Of a DNA stretch of 64,000 bases, positions 52,344 through 60,800 are shown piece by piece; position 1 is the first letter of the stretch, and every line of letters begins with the position of its first letter. Made by a program: the position numbers and the translations under genes. The notes beneath the pieces were generated by a model. The model ran no database searches. It was not told where the DNA came from and worked only from the letters and a program-made list of their open reading frames with translations. The stretch lies in the NCBI RefSeq assembly GCF_900637055.1, contig NZ_LR134338.1, forward strand, positions 4,305,001-4,369,000. Direction: 5' to 3'. Origin of the DNA: Brevibacillus brevis. Its GTDB lineage: Bacteria; Bacillota; Bacilli; Brevibacillales; Brevibacillaceae.

Positions 52344-53783
52344 ATGTCACGCATGCAGCAAATTCGGGAGACGTGGAGGAAGGAGCGCCGAATCCCGTTT
52401 CCCTTAACAGAACAAGAGACTTGGGATTTTTGGCTGTTGGAAGCCCCGACAAACGATTTGAAAAAGTCAAAGATCAAGCATATAGCAAAAACGATGGGCA
52501 TACGCACCTTGATCGAGACAGGTACGTTTAAGGGCGACATGTTGCAAGCAATGAAAAATCATTTCGACTTGCTCGTTTCCATCGAGCTGGATGAAGCTTT
52601 GTTTATAGCGGCAAAACAGAAATTTTCAAGTGACAGCCATATCCATATCCTCCACGGTGACAGTGGAACCATACTGGCCAATCTGATGCACTCTGTCACA
52701 ACACCTTGCCTGTTTTGGCTGGACGGTCATTACATCCCCCGCTCAACTGAGGCAGCCAAAGGAAACCTGGACACCCCAATCCTGCAGGAGCTTACCGCTA
52801 TCCTGCAGCATTCTGTGAAAAATCACGTCATTTTGATTGATGATGCTCGTTGCTTTATTGGTCCCAACCCATTGTTGAAGGATTATCCTACTATCCAGGA
52901 ACTACGAGAGTTCGTTCATTCTCTTCGTCCTGACCTCTTATTCGTCGTAGGGAATGACATCATCATGATCTACAATCCACTTGAAGGAGCAACGAATTCT
53001 ATGAAGAAAGTTGACTTTCACCTGCCGTTTGACAATCAAACCTTTACCGTCTATGGGGATGACTCCGATCAAAGCGTCCTGTTCTTTATTAACTACTTCA
53101 AAGGATACTACGAAGACTATGTCATTCTTCCGCTGAAAAAAATCGTACAACCTGACCATATTTGCCTAGACATCGGTGCGAACATCGGTGCGATATCCCT
53201 CGCCCTGAGCTATCTCGTGCCACAAGGCAAGGTTTATGCTTTCGAGCCCTCGGATGCCAATTATCCTTATCTTCTGCGGAACCTGTCTGAGAATCACATC
53301 ACCAATGTCGAACCACTTCAGCTCGGAATAGCGGACCGGAATGGGAACATCCATTTTAATGACGACCCGCGTGGAGGCGGATGGTCTTACATCCCGCATG
53401 AACCAGAAGCCGTGGAGAAATCCACTCAATTTATATCATGTGTCAGGCTGGATGACTGGGTAGAACAGAATATGATCTCGCGCATCGACCTCATTAAAAT
53501 CGACGTGGAAGGTTCAGAAGTCGTGGTCCTGGAAAGCGCCCTGCGAACGCTGAGGCAATGGGACCCGGATGTGATCATTGAATTCAACCCAGAAAGCATT
53601 AAGGAAAATTTCGGCAGACATCCACTCGTGCTCTATACACTGCTGGAGAAATTGTTTACCCATCTGTATATTTTCAAGCGGGACAATACAGTGGTAAAAG
53701 TGAAGAACTACAATCATTTACTAGATGAAATGAAACCTTACCACGCTGATCTGTTCTGCACAAACAAGACTTTCCTCGATTAA
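52344..53783 (+). CDS. Two-domain methyltransferase: class I-like N-terminus fused to FkbM domain
   Basis: 479 residues. The N-terminal half (about 1-205) has a class I methyltransferase-like pattern: LIETGTFKGDMLQAM, SIELDE, LHGDSG, FWLDGHY, LIDDARCF. The C-terminal half (about 215-479) is an FkbM methyltransferase with LDIGANIGAISLALSYLVPQ, YAFEPSDANYPYL and IKIDVEGSEVVVLES. It probably O-methylates one or two positions on the glycan. AAGGAGGTC lies before the ATG. It ends the rightward run that starts at 47013, with a good terminator behind it. Confidence 0.8.
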   Translation: MSRMQQIRETWRKERRIPFPLTEQETWDFWLLEAPTNDLKKSKIKHIAKTMGIRTLIETGTFKGDMLQAMKNHFDLLVSIELDEALFIAAKQKFSSDSHIHILHGDSGTILANLMHSVTTPCLFWLDGHYIPRSTEAAKGNLDTPILQELTAILQHSVKNHVILIDDARCFIGPNPLLKDYPTIQELREFVHSLRPDLLFVVGNDIIMIYNPLEGATNSMKKVDFHLPFDNQTFTVYGDDSDQSVLFFINYFKGYYEDYVILPLKKIVQPDHICLDIGANIGAISLALSYLVPQGKVYAFEPSDANYPYLLRNLSENHITNVEPLQLGIADRNGNIHFNDDPRGGGWSYIPHEPEAVEKSTQFISCVRLDDWVEQNMISRIDLIKIDVEGSEVVVLESALRTLRQWDPDVIIEFNPESIKENFGRHPLVLYTLLEKLFTHLYIFKRDNTVVKVKNYNHLLDEMKPYHADLFCTNKTFLD

Positions 53784-53792
53784 GCGAACACG

Positions 53793-53825
53793 AAAAAACA
53801 TGGCTGCAGGCTCGCCATGTTTTTT
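53793..53825. terminator. Bidirectional Rho-independent terminator
   Basis: Perfect stem AAAAAACATGGC / GCCATGTTTTTT with a 9-base loop. It separates the rightward run ending at 53783 from the leftward CDP-sugar run ending at 53839. Confidence 0.93.
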
Positions 53826-53838
53826 GTTAGTTACGTTG

Positions 53839-54726
53839 CTATTTAAAAACGCTCATAACCTTTCTCAACCCATCCTCCAGCTTCACCTGAGGATTCCACC
53901 CCAGTGCTTGCAGCGGCCGAATATCTGCTTGTGAATGCATGATTTCCAGGTCATGATAGGCAATCGATCCGAACTTCAGGGCCGTGCTTGACTGGGTCAT
54001 CTGATGAACCAGTTCTACAAACTCTCGGATCGAGGTAGCTTTGCTTGTCCCTACCTGGTATTCCGCATATCCTGCGGGTAGACGAGCAGCATTCTCCAAC
54101 AGTACACGGAAGGCGGAAACAACATCATCCACATAAATAAAATCCCTTGCTTGCTTTCCTTCAGTAAGCCTTAGTTCAGGCTGATTTTCGAGACAGCTTT
54201 TGATGACAGAAGAGACAAATTTATTCATATTGTCATAGGGACCATACATATGCTCAAGCCGGACGTTGATGAATTGCAGGGCAGACGTTTCTGCTATGCT
54301 TTTTCCCCATTCTCTAAATTGACGCTTTGTCAAATTGTAAGGTTGCAGATGTCTGGATAATCGGATGGGCGTACTGGAAAACGTATCCGTATTCAGGAAA
54401 ACAGGGGTGCCAAAGCGTATGGCCACATCCAGCAGTTTTAACGGAAAGGTCACATTGGCATCTACCAGCATGGCATTGCTCTCGTTGTTGCGTCCATAGC
54501 AGGTTGCCGTATGGATGATCACATCCATTCTCCCCTGCTCGAAAAAAGGAGCTTCCCATTCCCCGCGATCCGTATCATACGTAATCAAATCAGGTAAAAC
54601 GTCTTGGATACGCAAGCAATCGGAGGTGCTCCTTTTCAAAATGATGACGGTATGTCCGTCCCATCGCAGCGCTTTTACGAGCTGGCTTCCGAGAAAACCT
54701 GTCGCGCCGGTCACAAGTATCTTCAT
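53839..54726 (-). CDS. NAD(P)-dependent extended SDR, candidate CDP-4-keto-6-deoxyhexose reductase
   Basis: 295 residues. The Rossmann motif is TGATGFLGSQ (6-15) and the catalytic YxxxK pair is Tyr130/Lys134 (YNLTK). An epimerase-family core follows (VRLEHMYGPYDNMNKF, ARDFIYVDDV). As last gene of a leftward run with rfbF and rfbG it likely reduces the CDP-4-keto-6-deoxyglucose they make. The exact sugar cannot be told from sequence, and no RfbH-type C3 dehydratase is present. ATG 54726 is used; the GTG upstream overlaps its AAGGGGAG site. Confidence 0.75.
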   Translation of the reverse strand: MKILVTGATGFLGSQLVKALRWDGHTVIILKRSTSDCLRIQDVLPDLITYDTDRGEWEAPFFEQGRMDVIIHTATCYGRNNESNAMLVDANVTFPLKLLDVAIRFGTPVFLNTDTFSSTPIRLSRHLQPYNLTKRQFREWGKSIAETSALQFINVRLEHMYGPYDNMNKFVSSVIKSCLENQPELRLTEGKQARDFIYVDDVVSAFRVLLENAARLPAGYAEYQVGTSKATSIREFVELVHQMTQSSTALKFGSIAYHDLEIMHSQADIRPLQALGWNPQVKLEDGLRKVMSVFK

Positions 54727-54763
54727 TTTGGGATCGCTCCCCTTCACTTGCTTGGCTCTCTTC

Positions 54764-55357
54764 TTATATCCAGTTCAAGTCGATGTTGTGAATTTGTTTT
54801 TCTTGCATGATCCCCCGAAAGTGATCGGCCTTCGCTTTCAAGCCTTCGATGAGCCATTCATGATTTTCTACGACGATTTTTTCTATTTGCAGGTGTAAAT
54901 TTTGTTCTACGATCTTTTCCAGCAGTTCAAATTCTGCCCCCTCGATATCTATTTTAATTAATTTGATGGGACGATTGAGCATTTGGATGAACTGTGTCAA
55001 ATCAATGACCTCTACCTCTACATACTTATTGGGATTCGTAACAGGATGATTATTCAAAAGGGAAGAGGCATAAGCAGACCCTGCCGGATCCGTATGGTAA
55101 AGATCATGCAAATGCAAGCGCAGCTTGTCGTTTTTATGCCAAACCGCTTTGTTTATACATATGACATTGGGATAAGGTCCTACCCTTTTTTTCAATTCCT
55201 CAAATACAAATGGATTCGGTTCAAACGCAAAGACGAGGGCACCTTTTTCCGCCATTTTTTGAGAAATGACCCCGTAATTTGCCCCACAATCGATCGTGAT
55301 GTCACCGTATCCAATCGGAGAAAAAACTTCTTCACTGTTCTCGTTTAATCCGCCCAC
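54764..55357 (-). CDS. FkbM-family methyltransferase
   Basis: 197 residues. Motif I is TIDCGANYGVISQKMAEKG, followed by FAFEPNPFVF and LIKIDIEGAEFELLEKI, the FkbM hallmark. These enzymes usually O-methylate sugars or polyketides. The GTG start has AAGGAGGAAGCAGGA upstream, itself starting inside the stop codon region of rfbF (13 bp gap), so the two are coupled. Acting next to CDP-sugar genes it may methylate the sugar they make. Confidence 0.85.
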   Translation of the reverse strand: MGGLNENSEEVFSPIGYGDITIDCGANYGVISQKMAEKGALVFAFEPNPFVFEELKKRVGPYPNVICINKAVWHKNDKLRLHLHDLYHTDPAGSAYASSLLNNHPVTNPNKYVEVEVIDLTQFIQMLNRPIKLIKIDIEGAEFELLEKIVEQNLHLQIEKIVVENHEWLIEGLKAKADHFRGIMQEKQIHNIDLNWI

Positions 55358-55370
55358 TCCTGCTTCCTCC

Positions 55371-56150
55371 TTATGTTCGGCTGGTTGCCCATGCTGCTTT
55401 TCCGGATTTCCACAGTTCTTCCAAGTAGTTTTTATCTCTAAGCGTATCCATTGGATGCCAAAAACCGGTATGCTTGAAGGCCATCAGTTGATTCGCCTTG
55501 GCCAAGCTCTCCAGCGGCTCTTTTTCCAATACCGTCTCGTCACCCGCAATATAGTCAAAGACTCCTGGCTCCATGACAAAAAAACCAGCATTGATCCACC
55601 CGCCGTCCCCCTTTGGCTTCTCTTGGAATCCTGTTACGGTGTTCCCATTGGCAAGATCCAATGCTCCGAATCGGCCTGGCGGTTGAGTAGTGGTGATCGT
55701 TGCGAGCTTTTTATGCGCGCGATGAAATTTTACCAGCTGTTCAATATCAATGTCGGATAAGCCATCTCCATACGTCAGCATGAATGTTTCTTCTCCCACA
55801 TATTTCTGTATCCGTCTCACCCTTCCACCTGTCCCTGTGTCTTTCCCCGTGTCAATCAATGTGACTCGCCATGGAGCAGCATTGTGGTTGTGAAAAGTGA
55901 CCTGATTGTCATTGCGAAAATCAAACGTCACATCAGAATGGTGAAGGAAGTAGTGCGCGAAGTACTCCTTGATCATATAGCCTTTGTACCCGAGACAAAT
56001 GATGAAATCGTGGAAGCCGTACTTGGAATAACTGGACATGATATGACAAATGATGGGCCAATCACCGATCTCAATGAGCGGCTTCGGACGAAGATGCGTC
56101 TCTTCTCCAATGCGTGTGCCATACCCTCCTGCTAGGATGACGACTTTCAT
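55371..56150 (-). CDS. rfbF: Glucose-1-phosphate cytidylyltransferase
   Basis: 259 residues. It forms CDP-D-glucose from CTP and glucose-1-phosphate. The N-terminal nucleotide-binding motif reads VVILAGGYGTRIGEETHLRP with RPKPLIEIGDWPI after it. TGKDTGTGGRVRRI and the metal site TYGDGLSD are family-specific. It is followed by FkbM and SDR genes and preceded by rfbG (24 bp gap), on the same strand. Confidence 0.94.
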   Translation of the reverse strand: MKVVILAGGYGTRIGEETHLRPKPLIEIGDWPIICHIMSSYSKYGFHDFIICLGYKGYMIKEYFAHYFLHHSDVTFDFRNDNQVTFHNHNAAPWRVTLIDTGKDTGTGGRVRRIQKYVGEETFMLTYGDGLSDIDIEQLVKFHRAHKKLATITTTQPPGRFGALDLANGNTVTGFQEKPKGDGGWINAGFFVMEPGVFDYIAGDETVLEKEPLESLAKANQLMAFKHTGFWHPMDTLRDKNYLEELWKSGKAAWATSRT

Positions 56151-56174
56151 TGGCTGCCCTCCTTCCTCTGTTGT

Positions 56175-57266
56175 TCATCGGGGCCCATCTGTATACGCTC
56201 TGATTTGGGCCAAACAGATTTTTCTCACGTCTTGCTTCTGCTGATAGGCCTTATGCCAAGAAATGATACTGTCCAAGGTCTGTTCGATTGACCAGTTGGG
56301 CTTCCAGTCTATTTCGCTTCTGGCTTTGGAACAGTCCAGCTTTAAATATTGGGCTTCGTGCCATTGTGAATCTGTTCGCTCTGCTTCAAAGCTGGCGCCA
56401 GCTCCCCATCGCTCACACAATTGCCGGACGATCCACTCTACCGATTTTGCATCTTCATCATTCGGGCCAAAATTCCAGCTCTGCGCGTAATCCTTGCCAT
56501 TTCTCCACATTTTTTCAGCGAGCATCAAATAACCCTTCAATGGCTCAAGGACGTGCTGCCACGGTCGAATTGCTTTTGGACTTCGAATGATGATTTTCTC
56601 ACCCTTCATCAAGGCACTCAGGCAATCTGGTATTAAACGATCAAGAGCCCAATCACCTCCGCCGATCACATTGCCTGCTCGCGCTGAAGCAATGGCTACG
56701 CCATGCTGGTGATACTGGTCGGGGTGAAAGAAAGCATTGCGATAGGAGGCAGTCACTTGCTCCGAACATGCTTTGCTGTTGGAGTACGGGTCATAGCCGC
56801 CCAATACATCCTGCTCACGGTATCCCCACACCCACTCCCGATTTTCGTAAACCTTATCCGTCGTAACATTGATAATCGCTCTGATTTTCATACCGTTTTG
56901 CACAGCCACTCTCGCCGCTTCGAGTACATTCACCGTACCCATGACATTGATTTCGTAGGTTTCCGCCGGATATTGATACGATAAACGCACCAGCGGCTGA
57001 GCGGCCATGTGAATGATAATATCCGGGTTTGCTTGGTTGATCGCTTTTTGAACACTTTCCTTCGATCTGACATCATCAATAATCGAATCAACCAATGAGC
57101 TGATCTGGGCACACTCAAAAATACTCGGATTTGTCGGCGGCGACAGCGCATACCCCGTTACCTTCGCCCCTAAGTGATGCAGCCATAAGCATAGCCATGC
57201 CCCTTTGAACCCCGTATGCCCTGTGATCAACACTTTTTTGTCTCGCCAGAACACTGGATCAACCAT
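56175..57266 (-). CDS. rfbG: CDP-glucose 4,6-dehydratase
   Basis: 363 residues. It converts CDP-D-glucose to CDP-4-keto-6-deoxy-D-glucose. The Rossmann motif is TGHTGFKGAWLCLWL. Other signatures are HMAAQPLVRLSY, NVTTDKVYENREW, YSNSKACSEQ (YxxxK) and ARAGNVIGGGDWALDRL. It overlaps the end of manC by 8 bases. ATG 57266 (MVDPVFWRDK) is the likely start, though the ribosome binding site is weak, which fits translational coupling to manC. Confidence 0.92.
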   Translation of the reverse strand: MVDPVFWRDKKVLITGHTGFKGAWLCLWLHHLGAKVTGYALSPPTNPSIFECAQISSLVDSIIDDVRSKESVQKAINQANPDIIIHMAAQPLVRLSYQYPAETYEINVMGTVNVLEAARVAVQNGMKIRAIINVTTDKVYENREWVWGYREQDVLGGYDPYSNSKACSEQVTASYRNAFFHPDQYHQHGVAIASARAGNVIGGGDWALDRLIPDCLSALMKGEKIIIRSPKAIRPWQHVLEPLKGYLMLAEKMWRNGKDYAQSWNFGPNDEDAKSVEWIVRQLCERWGAGASFEAERTDSQWHEAQYLKLDCSKARSEIDWKPNWSIEQTLDSIISWHKAYQQKQDVRKICLAQIRAYTDGPR

Positions 57267-58662
57267 CGTGATCACCGTGCTTCCCAATCCGCTCCAGAAT
57301 CGCTGACCACGTCATTCCGAGTCGAACGATATCTTCTTCCACCAGCTGACTTCCCATCTGTACCTCGATGAATTCCAGCTCATTCGTAGCTTTGATTGCA
57401 TGTTTGGCTCCTACCGGGATTTGCAAGACGTCACCTGGTCCGACCTGGCTCAGCTGATCATCCAAGATGAACTCGCCACAGCCCTCTACAATGATCCATA
57501 CTTCGCTGCGGTGGTGATGGTACTGATAGCTCAAATTTTTCCCGGCGTATATATGGATTCTTTTCGTTAATACTTCCACGTCGTCTTCATTCTTCTGAAA
57601 ATGCATAACCTGATACCATCCCCAGCGCCGCTCTTCATACATTGGGCGCTTTGTCCAATCCAAAGCCAAATTTTTGACCATATGACTTTGCTCCTTGGAC
57701 GAAACGAGGATCCCATCAGGACTGGCCGCCACGATCATGTCCGATAGACCGATGGACACGATAGGTATGTCCAATTCGTTGATAACATGCGTATTCGCGC
57801 AGCTCTCATCAAGCAAGACCTTACCGATTGCACTGCCGCTCATTTCTTCCGTGAGCGTATTCCACGTCCCTAAGTCCTTCCAGTATCCGTCATACGGGAG
57901 AACGACTACTTTCTCTGCCTTTTCTACAATCTCATAGTCAAAGCTGATGGCAGGCATTTGGCTATATTGCTCAAGCATGCGGTTGTATTCAGTAGGCAAT
58001 CCTTTTTGCTCCAATTCACGAATCAGATAACCCAATCGAAAAGCAAAAATTCCACAATTCCACAGGGCCTTCTTTTCTACTAAATCCTGCGCTTGCTCAA
58101 GTGACGGCTTTTCTTTGAAGCTTTTTACTTTTTGATAGGCATGAGGCCTTTTCCCCTGATCCGATTCCGATTCGAGCTGTGGGACAATGTAGCCGTATTT
58201 CGTAGAAGGATACGTCGGTTTCACTCCGATTAATGCGAGATTCGCGTCTGAGCTGAGAATGACGTTCTCCAGCTCCTTGATCCTGTCCATGAAGCGATCC
58301 TCAACGAATGGATCAACAGGCATGATGGCTATGACCTCATCGGGGTCCATTGTCAAAGCAGAATACAAATAGGTAACCGCTAAAGCAATGGCAGGGAAGG
58401 TATCCCTTTTTTCCGGCTCCACGATCAAGGGAACGCCCTCACCGAGTTGGCTTTGAAGCAAATCAACATGCGAGCGGCCTGTTGAAATATAAACAGGCTC
58501 CGACCAATTGCGCGAGGTCAGCTGCCTCCACACTCGTTGAACCATTGCCTCTGGTTGGGCATGTTCATTGCCTATCAACTTCAAGAACTGTTTGGATCTG
58601 ACATCATTGGAGAGCGGCCACAGCCTTTTCCCTGAACCACCCGATAGCAATATCAGTTTCAC
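57259..58662 (-). CDS. manC: Mannose-1-phosphate guanylyltransferase
   Basis: 467 residues. The N-terminal nucleotidyltransferase domain reads LILLSGGSGKRLWPLSND and includes the FKEKPSLEQA segment. The C-terminal cupin (about 350-460) is the type II phosphomannose isomerase-like region with HHHRSEVWIIVEG. It makes GDP-mannose for Gmd. GTG 58662 is preferred: AGAGGTG sits 6 bases upstream, and an earlier GTG (58671) is part of that site. It heads the leftward run manC-rfbG-rfbF-fkbM-SDR. Confidence 0.93.
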   Translation of the reverse strand: MKLILLSGGSGKRLWPLSNDVRSKQFLKLIGNEHAQPEAMVQRVWRQLTSRNWSEPVYISTGRSHVDLLQSQLGEGVPLIVEPEKRDTFPAIALAVTYLYSALTMDPDEVIAIMPVDPFVEDRFMDRIKELENVILSSDANLALIGVKPTYPSTKYGYIVPQLESESDQGKRPHAYQKVKSFKEKPSLEQAQDLVEKKALWNCGIFAFRLGYLIRELEQKGLPTEYNRMLEQYSQMPAISFDYEIVEKAEKVVVLPYDGYWKDLGTWNTLTEEMSGSAIGKVLLDESCANTHVINELDIPIVSIGLSDMIVAASPDGILVSSKEQSHMVKNLALDWTKRPMYEERRWGWYQVMHFQKNEDDVEVLTKRIHIYAGKNLSYQYHHHRSEVWIIVEGCGEFILDDQLSQVGPGDVLQIPVGAKHAIKATNELEFIEVQMGSQLVEEDIVRLGMTWSAILERIGKHGDHDG

Positions 58663-58775
58663 CCAGGCCACCTCTATCCGTTTATCGTGTTGTATGCACC
58701 ATCTTATGCGTTTGTCGCAGTGGATGCTCTATGATCCAATGAAAATGGTCAAATAACACGAGGAATGATAGAAGC

Positions 58776-59621
58776 CTATGAAAACTGAATCCAACGATTG
58801 GAAATATAATCGAAAATGTATGAACCTGCTTGGGGAAGATAAGGAGCCGTGAAAAATCTCATAAAGTGCTTCATGTATCCTTGAAAATGCAGAGAAAACA
58901 TCGGCATATATCGGCCCGTTGCATTATCCTTGCAGCACAAGATACCGTTTATCGAGTAAATTTTCTTATAGCCGTACAAATTCTCCACCGATGTAGCCTG
59001 CTGAATATTCCCATCCATTATGCCATCATGAAACAAGCCATTCGTGATTCGGTAATCCTTGAATTGCTCAAGAAATAGCAAGGCCAGCACCATATCCGTA
59101 ATTAAAGGCTGATTGAACCTTACATGCTCCTTTCTCTGCATGGTGTATTGGACGACTTTCGCGAATGCAATAGGAGTGGCAAAGTGAGACCTCATGAACT
59201 CGCAATAATGTTCGAGCTTCTGTCTGTCTACGAAATTGGTCCATACGAATTCCATCGTAAAGTTGTCAAAGCGTGGATGGTTCACGTCGGTATACAGCAT
59301 GACATCCGTATCGATATAGCAGCATTTCGGAAATTGATGCTTTTTCATAAACGCCAACAAAATAAACCATCTTTGAAAACAAAACAGGTTGTACTCAAAG
59401 GGCATAAAATGAATATGTTTATAGACTCTCGTCATTTCGATAGCGGCATGCATGTACTCGTCTATCATCTCGTGAATGATGCCGTTCGTAGCATACCTCC
59501 TGTTTCCTCCATTCCCTATCAGATAGACGGGCGTATTTGGGTTGCTTATTTTCGCTTGCTGCAAGCTGTATGTGAGATAATCATCGTCCCCGCGATGGAT
59601 GATCACAATAGGCAAGGGCAT
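58776..59621 (-). CDS. Putative glycosyltransferase-like protein with DTD motif (paralog of 47013-47873)
   Basis: 281 residues. It begins LPIVIIHRGDDDYLTYSLQQ, has YIDTDVMLYTD near residue 110, and ends with LHFQGYMKHFMRFF and FDYISNRWI. These segments parallel those of the protein at 47013-47873, at lower overall identity. The DxD-like site and location suggest a GT-A transferase with an uncommon fold variant; the acceptor is unknown. GGAGGCGG lies about 10 bases before the ATG. It stands between manC and a methyltransferase gene. Confidence 0.6.
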   Translation of the reverse strand: MPLPIVIIHRGDDDYLTYSLQQAKISNPNTPVYLIGNGGNRRYATNGIIHEMIDEYMHAAIEMTRVYKHIHFMPFEYNLFCFQRWFILLAFMKKHQFPKCCYIDTDVMLYTDVNHPRFDNFTMEFVWTNFVDRQKLEHYCEFMRSHFATPIAFAKVVQYTMQRKEHVRFNQPLITDMVLALLFLEQFKDYRITNGLFHDGIMDGNIQQATSVENLYGYKKIYSINGILCCKDNATGRYMPMFSLHFQGYMKHFMRFFTAPYLPQAGSYIFDYISNRWIQFS

Positions 59622-59828
59622 ACTCTTTCCGCCTCCTTTTACTCCCCATACTTTATGTAAGAGAAAGACAACGAGAAACGGGCATATGCCTTTTTTCCGA
59701 AAACCTGCTTGTTGCCAAGCAACTTTACACCTGATTGGGACAAAATTAATGCATTTATATCATTCCCCCCAGCACTGTCCGAACATATCGTATAGGGCAA
59801 GCACTATGCAATGAAGGGGGATATGTCG

Positions 59829-60677
59829 ATGGGAAGATTTTGGACAGATCAGGAAATCCTCGATGAGATCAACAAACGGCGATGGTACCATAAAATCGCA
59901 CTGCGACCCGGTATCGTCACTCCCGGGATTTCGCTTCTGGAAAATGTATGGAATATGACCCGACAATCCAGAGAATATATCCAATATTCGGGGAAACGCG
60001 TCCTTGATCTTGCTAGCTTTGACGGTATGTGGGCGTTTGAAGCGGAGCAAAGAGGGGCAAGTCTTGTCGTGGCTACGGACTGTATGCAGCCGCTCTATTT
60101 GAATTTTGAGTTTTGCAAGAACATCCTGCAAAGCAAAGTTTTGCCGCTGTACAATACCAGCCCTTATAAACTATGGGAAGGACTGCAAGTGTTGCTGATG
60201 GACGATTTTACAGAACCACTGCCGTTCCCTCATCAAATTCGGCACAATCAATTTGATGTCGTCCAGCATCTTGGTCTGCTCTATCATCTGCGCGATCCGA
60301 TGTGGACATTGTCGCAATGCCGGAGTGTGATTAAACCAGGTGGGCACCTCTTGTTGGAAACTGCCTGTATCCTGGATACGAACCAATCAATCATGGTCTA
60401 CAACGGAGCTCCTGGACAAATGAACCGGATTTATAAGGACGATACCACTTGGTGGCTGCCTTCCGTGCTTTGCATTCAGGAGATGCTGAAGAGTACGCTG
60501 TTTGAAGTCATTCCTGAATCGATTCGGACCATCCCCTCCGGCAGTATTAACAATTACAATGCAGGACGTATCAGCCTCGTGGCAAGAGCCATTTCTGGCA
60601 GCGAGATCGACAATAACTGTCACGCGGAATTGCTACGTATATTCCGCAATCCAGGGATCGTTCCAGACTACCTGTAA
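59829..60677 (+). CDS. Class I SAM-dependent methyltransferase (CmoB/DUF1698-like)
   Basis: 282 residues. The motif-I region reads VLDLASFDGMWAFEAEQRGA, followed by VVATDC and the FDVVQHLGLLYHLRDPMWTL segment shared with CmoB-type and DUF1698 enzymes. CmoB proper modifies tRNA wobble uridine, but the genetic context points to glycan or lipid-linked sugar methylation. The third ATG (59829) is chosen because AGGGGG lies 8 bases upstream. It ends in a strong terminator. Confidence 0.78.
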   Translation: MGRFWTDQEILDEINKRRWYHKIALRPGIVTPGISLLENVWNMTRQSREYIQYSGKRVLDLASFDGMWAFEAEQRGASLVVATDCMQPLYLNFEFCKNILQSKVLPLYNTSPYKLWEGLQVLLMDDFTEPLPFPHQIRHNQFDVVQHLGLLYHLRDPMWTLSQCRSVIKPGGHLLLETACILDTNQSIMVYNGAPGQMNRIYKDDTTWWLPSVLCIQEMLKSTLFEVIPESIRTIPSGSINNYNAGRISLVARAISGSEIDNNCHAELLRIFRNPGIVPDYL

Positions 60678-60692
60678 TATCCGGGTAAAATG

Positions 60693-60735
60693 AAATCGGG
60701 TGCACAAGATCAACGATGCTTGTGTACCCGATTTT
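60693..60735 (+). terminator. Rho-independent terminator after the CmoB-like gene
   Basis: Stem AAATCGGGTGCACAAG / CTTGTGTACCCGATTT with one mismatch and a 10-base loop, followed by T residues. Strong on the plus strand. Confidence 0.9.
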
Positions 60736-60800
60736 CCATTCTTTCATAGTCTGATGGTAGTGCATGCATTTTATATGATGGAAAGATGGGAGTGAATCTC

